This document shows, in pieces, positions 45,390 to 49,062 of a stretch of 49,062 bases of DNA. How positions within the stretch are numbered: the stretch's first letter is position 1; each line of letters starts with the position of its first letter. The stretch covers positions 1 through 49,062 of the forward strand of contig NZ_WFKJ01000019.1 in the NCBI RefSeq assembly GCF_009208075.1, written 5' to 3'. The notes below the pieces were generated by a model. The model had not been told where the DNA came from and searched no databases. It saw only the letters and a list, made by a program, of their open reading frames with translations. The position numbers and the translations under genes are program-made. This DNA is from Poseidonibacter ostreae. Lineage in GTDB: Bacteria > Campylobacterota > Campylobacteria > Campylobacterales > Arcobacteraceae.

Positions 45390-45962
45390 CTAAAGTTTTG
45401 CATCAGCTAGGGTTAAAGAAAATAAGATTTTATTATTTTGTTTTTCGAGTGCTTTTTTTGCTTCTAATATTGTAGAACCAGTTGTGATTAAATCATCACA
45501 AAGTATAAGAGTCTTGTTTTTGATATTTGAAACTTTGAATTTTCTTGGATTATTTTTTCTATACTCCAAATCTTTTCCTGCATATTTAACAATATTACTT
45601 GCTTTTAAACAATTGTATTTAGCAGTTATAATTTTTGAGTTTAAATGCTTTGCTAAAATTGCTGTATGTGAAAAATCGTGTCTTGTATGGTCATCAATAG
45701 CAATTGCAATTATTTCTTCTTCTAACTTAAAGTTTTGAGAAAATTTTGCAAAAGATAGTTTTGCTAGGATATTAAAAACTCTATCTCCATGAAAATAGTA
45801 TTTTGATGTTATTAAATCTTCAATATCTGATAGTGCATAAAATGAGTAGTTAAAGAAATTCTTTTCTACTTCTCTTTTATGAAAAGAAGGCTCAAGTAAG
45901 TTTGTTTGACAAGTTTTACAAATTATTTGAAAAGATAAAGATTCACATGTTAAGCATTTCAT
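45390..45962 (-). CDS. ComF-like phosphoribosyltransferase-fold protein
   Basis: A 190-residue protein. An N-terminal zinc ribbon has CLTC and CKTC. The PRTase loop is ILCDDLITTGSTILEA. The middle part (YYFHGDRVFNILAKL) matches ComF/ComFC proteins, which take part in DNA uptake and recombination; H. pylori ComFC is a known example. It is a little short but complete. Upstream is lepA on the same strand. The start ATG sits at the edge of a 13-bp AT hairpin, and no ribosome site is visible. Confidence 0.85.
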   Translation of the reverse strand: MKCLTCESLSFQIICKTCQTNLLEPSFHKREVEKNFFNYSFYALSDIEDLITSKYYFHGDRVFNILAKLSFAKFSQNFKLEEEIIAIAIDDHTRHDFSHTAILAKHLNSKIITAKYNCLKASNIVKYAGKDLEYRKNNPRKFKVSNIKNKTLILCDDLITTGSTILEAKKALEKQNNKILFSLTLADAKL

Positions 45963-45991
45963 TTTAAATAATACTATTTATTATTTAAAAT
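45961..45991 (-). other. 13-bp perfect AT hairpin at the comF-like start
   Basis: Bases 45961-45973 and 45979-45991 are exact inverted repeats with a five-base loop. On the minus strand it follows lepA and its last two bases are part of the comF-like start codon. It may be a weak lepA terminator or a hairpin hiding the start. No T-run follows. Confidence 0.55.
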
Positions 45992-46009
45992 GTAAAGGGT
46001 ATTAAAGAA

Positions 46010-47797
46010 TTAAATCTTTAATACTGCCATGAATGCTTCTTGAGGAACATTAACCTTTCCAATAGACTTCATTCTTTTTTTACCAGCTTTTTGTTTCTCT
46101 AATAGTTTTCTTTTTCTTGTAATATCTCCACCATAACATTTTGCAGTTACGTTTTTACCTGTTGATTTTACAGTTTCTCTTGCAATAATATTTGCACCAA
46201 TACTAGCTTGAATAGCAACTTCAAATAATTGTCTTGGAATTAACTCTTTTAAAGCTTTAATAAACTCTCTACCTTTTGATAAAGCTTTATTTTCAGGAAC
46301 AATAATAGATAGTGCATCAACAACATCACCTGCAACTTTTATATCAAGTTTTTGTAATATTCCTGGTCTAAAACCTATTGGTTCGTAATCAAAAGATGCA
46401 TAACCTTTTGTAGTAGATTTTAATCTATCATAAAAGTCCATTACAATTTCATTCATAGGAATATCATAGTCAAGTAAAACTCTTGTACCTATATAATCCA
46501 TTTTATTTTGAATACCTCTTTTGTCATTTAGAAGTTTTATTACATTTCCTAAAAATTCATCTGGTACTAAAATGGTTGCTTTTACATATGGTTCAAAAAT
46601 TGTATCAATATGATTTGGCATAGGAAGTTCACTTGGGTTTTGAATAGAAATCTTTTCTCCATCATTTTTTAATACTTCGTAAATAACAGTTGGAGCCGTT
46701 GCAATTAAATCAAGGTTAAATTCTCTCTCTAGTCTTTCTTTAATTACTTCCATATGAAGCATTCCCAGGAAACCAGCTCTAAAACCACTTCCAAGTGCTG
46801 CTGAGCTTTCAGGTTCATAAGAGATTGAAGAATCATTTAGTCTTAATTTATCTAATGCATCTCTTAAATCTTCGAACTTATCTGTATCAATTGGATAAAT
46901 CCCTGCAAATACAAAAGGTTTCGCAGGTTCAAAACCATCAATAGCTTTAGGTGTTCTATCTTTTGCATCAGTAATAGTATCACCAACAGCAATAATATCA
47001 ACAGTTTTGATTCCTAATACAACAATCCCAATTTCACCTGTTTTTATTTCATCTGTAACTTGTTTTTTTAATGGATGAGGATACATTAATGATAATACTT
47101 GTTGTTCATGTTCTGTATTCATCATACGAACAACTTGACCTTTTTTAATACTTCCTTCATAAACTCGTACAAGTGCTAAAGCACCTAAATAGTTATCAAA
47201 CCATGAATCGTAAATAAGTGCTTTTGTAGGAGCATTTGTATCTCCTTTAGGAGCTGGAACTCTATCTACAATTGAATCAATTAAGTCACGTACTCCAAGA
47301 CCTGTTTTAGCAGAAATTAGATTATGTTCAGTACAATCAATTCCAATAGCATCTTCTACTTCTTCTAATACTCTAATTGGATCAGCAGATGGTAAATCGA
47401 TTTTATTTACAACTGGTAATAACTCTAAATCATTTTCCATTGCAATATATACATTTGCAATAGTTTGTGCTTCAACACCTTGAGTTGAGTCTACAATTAA
47501 AAGTGCACCATCTGATGATGCTAAAGAACGAGATACTTCATAAGAAAAATCAACATGACCTGGAGTATCAATTAGATTTAATACGTAATTTTGTCCATCT
47601 TTTACATAATCAAGTCTAACACTTTGTGCTTTAATTGTAATACCACGTTCTTTTTCAATATCCATTGTATCCATAACTTGAGCAGACATATCTCTATCTG
47701 CTACAGAACCACACTCTTGTATAATTCTATCTGCTAGTGTAGATTTACCATGATCAATATGTGCAATGATCGAGAAATTTCTAATATTTTCTTGCAA
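46010..47797 (-). CDS. lepA: elongation factor 4 (LepA)
   Basis: A 595-residue GTPase. G1 is [14 protein letters not shown]2 region [10 protein letters not shown]3 DTPGHVDF, G4 NKIDLP and G5 SAKTGLG. The C-terminus has the LepA-specific domain ([21 protein letters not shown]). It acts on ribosomes, affecting elongation or initiation under stress. It precedes comF on the same strand. In related genomes lepA is a core single-copy gene. Confidence 0.98.
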   Translation of the reverse strand: MQENIRNFSIIAHIDHGKSTLADRIIQECGSVADRDMSAQVMDTMDIEKERGITIKAQSVRLDYVKDGQNYVLNLIDTPGHVDFSYEVSRSLASSDGALLIVDSTQGVEAQTIANVYIAMENDLELLPVVNKIDLPSADPIRVLEEVEDAIGIDCTEHNLISAKTGLGVRDLIDSIVDRVPAPKGDTNAPTKALIYDSWFDNYLGALALVRVYEGSIKKGQVVRMMNTEHEQQVLSLMYPHPLKKQVTDEIKTGEIGIVVLGIKTVDIIAVGDTITDAKDRTPKAIDGFEPAKPFVFAGIYPIDTDKFEDLRDALDKLRLNDSSISYEPESSAALGSGFRAGFLGMLHMEVIKERLEREFNLDLIATAPTVIYEVLKNDGEKISIQNPSELPMPNHIDTIFEPYVKATILVPDEFLGNVIKLLNDKRGIQNKMDYIGTRVLLDYDIPMNEIVMDFYDRLKSTTKGYASFDYEPIGFRPGILQKLDIKVAGDVVDALSIIVPENKALSKGREFIKALKELIPRQLFEVAIQASIGANIIARETVKSTGKNVTAKCYGGDITRKRKLLEKQKAGKKRMKSIGKVNVPQEAFMAVLKI

Positions 47798-47894
47798 GGT
47801 TATTATCCTTATTATCTATTATTTATCGCGATTATATCTAAAGTTTTGTAAGTTTATAGTTAAATTGAAGAAGTAAGAAGTTTTGTGTTAGGAA

Positions 47895-47925
47895 TAAAGA
47901 CTTAGATAAGCTATCTAAGTCTTTA
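47895..47925 (-). terminator. intrinsic terminator of the OmpA-like gene
   Basis: Bases 47895-47908 pair exactly with 47912-47925 (14 pairs, three-base loop AGC), 11 bases after the stop on the minus strand. The sequence after the stem is T-rich only briefly. The strong stem makes termination likely. Confidence 0.8.
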
Positions 47926-47935
47926 AAATATAAAA

Positions 47936-49060
47936 TTATTGGTTAATTAAACCAGTAACTCTTCTATTCTCTGCTCTTCCTTGTGCAGTATCATTTGTAG
48001 AAATTGGTTGAGTTTCACCATAACCAATTGATTGTAATCTATTAGGTGCAATATTTAAACTTTCTAAAGCTTTTACAGCTGAAGCAGCTCTTTTTTCAGA
48101 TAATTTTTGGTTATATTGTGATGAACCTTTTGAATCTGTATGTGCTTCAATAGTTGCATTTAACTTTGGATTTTCATTTAACATAGCTGCAAATTCTTCT
48201 AATTTATTGATGTAAGCAGATTTGATTTTATCTGAGTTTGTATCAAAATTAATGTTTAAATTGATTGTTGCAACACAACCCTCAGCATTAACAGCTACAC
48301 CCTCTGAAGTGTTAGGACACTTATCAAGTCTATTTACTACACCATCTTTATCGTCATCAGCTTCACAACCATTTTCATTTACAACAGCACCTGGTAATGA
48401 ATTAGGACATAAGTCTTTAGAGTTTAAAACACCATCATTATCATCATCACCGTCAACAACAGGTACAATTGGAGCAATTGGTTCTGCGATTACAGGAACT
48501 TTTGCTGCAATGTTTTCAGAATATTTTTTTCCTAAAGGCATTGCTAAACCTAATGTATACATTATGTCATTTTCTTTATCATTAATTGAGAAAAGATGTC
48601 TTACATCACCTTTTACTGCAATTCCATAATATGGAAGATCATATCTTAATCCAAGACCATAATTTAATAATGCAGAATCATCGTTATCTTTCATCTCTTG
48701 AGTTACATCTTGGTATCCAGCACCTAGTAAACCATAAGCTGCTAATTTTTCAGTTAAAGGTAGCTTTTTAACTGCATTTAAAAATACTCTATTGATATTA
48801 GTATTTCCATTAGAACCTTCATATTTAAGGCTATCACTTCTCATGATTGCTAATTCTACTTGATCAAGAAAAGAGTTTTGTAAGTTTTTAGCTAATGAAA
48901 TACCAGCATTTGCATAGTGATCATCATCTAAATTTGCTTTACTATCAGATAATATTCCAGCTGCAAATGGAGTTAATTCATAGCTATATTCACTACTTGG
49001 TGCACTAGCTGCAAACATAAAAGACGCACATAAGGCAGATGTTATTAATATTTTTTTCAT
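47936..49060 (-). CDS. OmpA-family outer membrane porin with thrombospondin-type repeats
   Basis: A 374-residue outer membrane protein. The signal peptide is about 1-18 (KK, hydrophobic core, FAASA). An N-terminal beta-barrel (about 20-185) is followed by a Pro/Val linker and two calcium-binding thrombospondin type 3 repeats (DDDNDGVLNSKDLCPN and DDDKDGVVNRLDKCPN). The C-terminal OmpA domain has INFDTNSDKIKS, IEAHTDSKGS and RAENRRV, which bind peptidoglycan. It is complete, starting two bases from the window edge; its promoter lies outside. Confidence 0.93.
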   Translation of the reverse strand: MKKILITSALCASFMFAASAPSSEYSYELTPFAAGILSDSKANLDDDHYANAGISLAKNLQNSFLDQVELAIMRSDSLKYEGSNGNTNINRVFLNAVKKLPLTEKLAAYGLLGAGYQDVTQEMKDNDDSALLNYGLGLRYDLPYYGIAVKGDVRHLFSINDKENDIMYTLGLAMPLGKKYSENIAAKVPVIAEPIAPIVPVVDGDDDNDGVLNSKDLCPNSLPGAVVNENGCEADDDKDGVVNRLDKCPNTSEGVAVNAEGCVATINLNINFDTNSDKIKSAYINKLEEFAAMLNENPKLNATIEAHTDSKGSSQYNQKLSEKRAASAVKALESLNIAPNRLQSIGYGETQPISTNDTAQGRAENRRVTGLINQ

Positions 49061-49062
49061 TT

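Noticed and set aside
48222-48629. A 135-codon plus-strand open frame in the OmpA-like gene.
   Set aside because: It is a shadow of a clear OmpA protein with signal peptide, repeats and C-terminal domain on the other strand.

Overview
The window is AT-rich, densely packed bacterial DNA with short intergenic gaps. It most likely comes from a Campylobacterota chromosome, probably Arcobacteraceae. The grounds are gene content and protein style: an ArsS/CpxA-like kinase, a kinase with an HQWRQP-type H-box, REC-PAS regulators, a MagIII-type glycosylase, a MutS7-HNH protein, the accD-thiE-rlmH-dksA-dus order, and very strong A/T codon bias. I see no tRNA, rRNA, CRISPR array, insertion sequence or prophage. 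No stretch longer than 300 bases lacks a gene; the longest non-coding stretch is the leuA leader region (34251-34488), which holds a leader peptide.

Layout. 210-3738: CpxP/Spy-like protein, OmpR-type regulator, histidine kinase and an overlapping FAD oxidoreductase that seems to start at AUC. 3751-6768: a DUF945-like protein, a YmdB-type phosphodiesterase and a MagIII-like glycosylase. 6774-7831: a ParA-like ATPase coupled to a small coiled-coil membrane protein. 7856-9836: ubiE and xseA. 9907-12148: CheW, a single-domain receiver, and a REC-PAS-coiled-coil protein. A bidirectional terminator separates these from a cyclophilin on the minus strand. 12849-14788: 2Fe-2S ferredoxin, panD, ybaB, ispA. 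14839-16892: groES-groEL with a consensus promoter, a perfect CIRCE operator and a terminator. 16902-18781 (minus): a receiver-like protein and an HD-GYP protein whose 5' end looks frameshifted.

18965-30249 holds housekeeping genes: suhB-like, glmS, metK, accD, thiE, rlmH, dksA, an unknown membrane protein, dus, prmA, ftsH. 30368-34250 is a sensory block: PhnD-like binding protein, histidine kinase, REC-PAS-GGDEF protein. leuA follows, preceded by a strong promoter, a leucine-ending leader peptide and a possible attenuator. 36180-42526 is a tight five-gene run: DUF1538x2-PII membrane protein, thioredoxin-like protein, haem-binding protein, MutS7-HNH and DUF429 protein. A Crp/Fnr-type palindrome is placed for activation upstream. 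The minus-strand end carries hisH, hisA, an unlisted 49-residue membrane protein, an MFS transporter, a ComF-like protein, lepA and an OmpA-family porin.

Most genes are ordinary core genes. The points most worth a second look are the MutS7-HNH/DUF429 pair in its redox-flavoured operon, the leuA leader, the ParA plus membrane coiled-coil pair, the AUC start, the HD-GYP frameshift, and twin 12-bp palindromes spaced 30 bp apart upstream of the GGDEF gene. All function calls come from reading motifs by eye; no database search was run.
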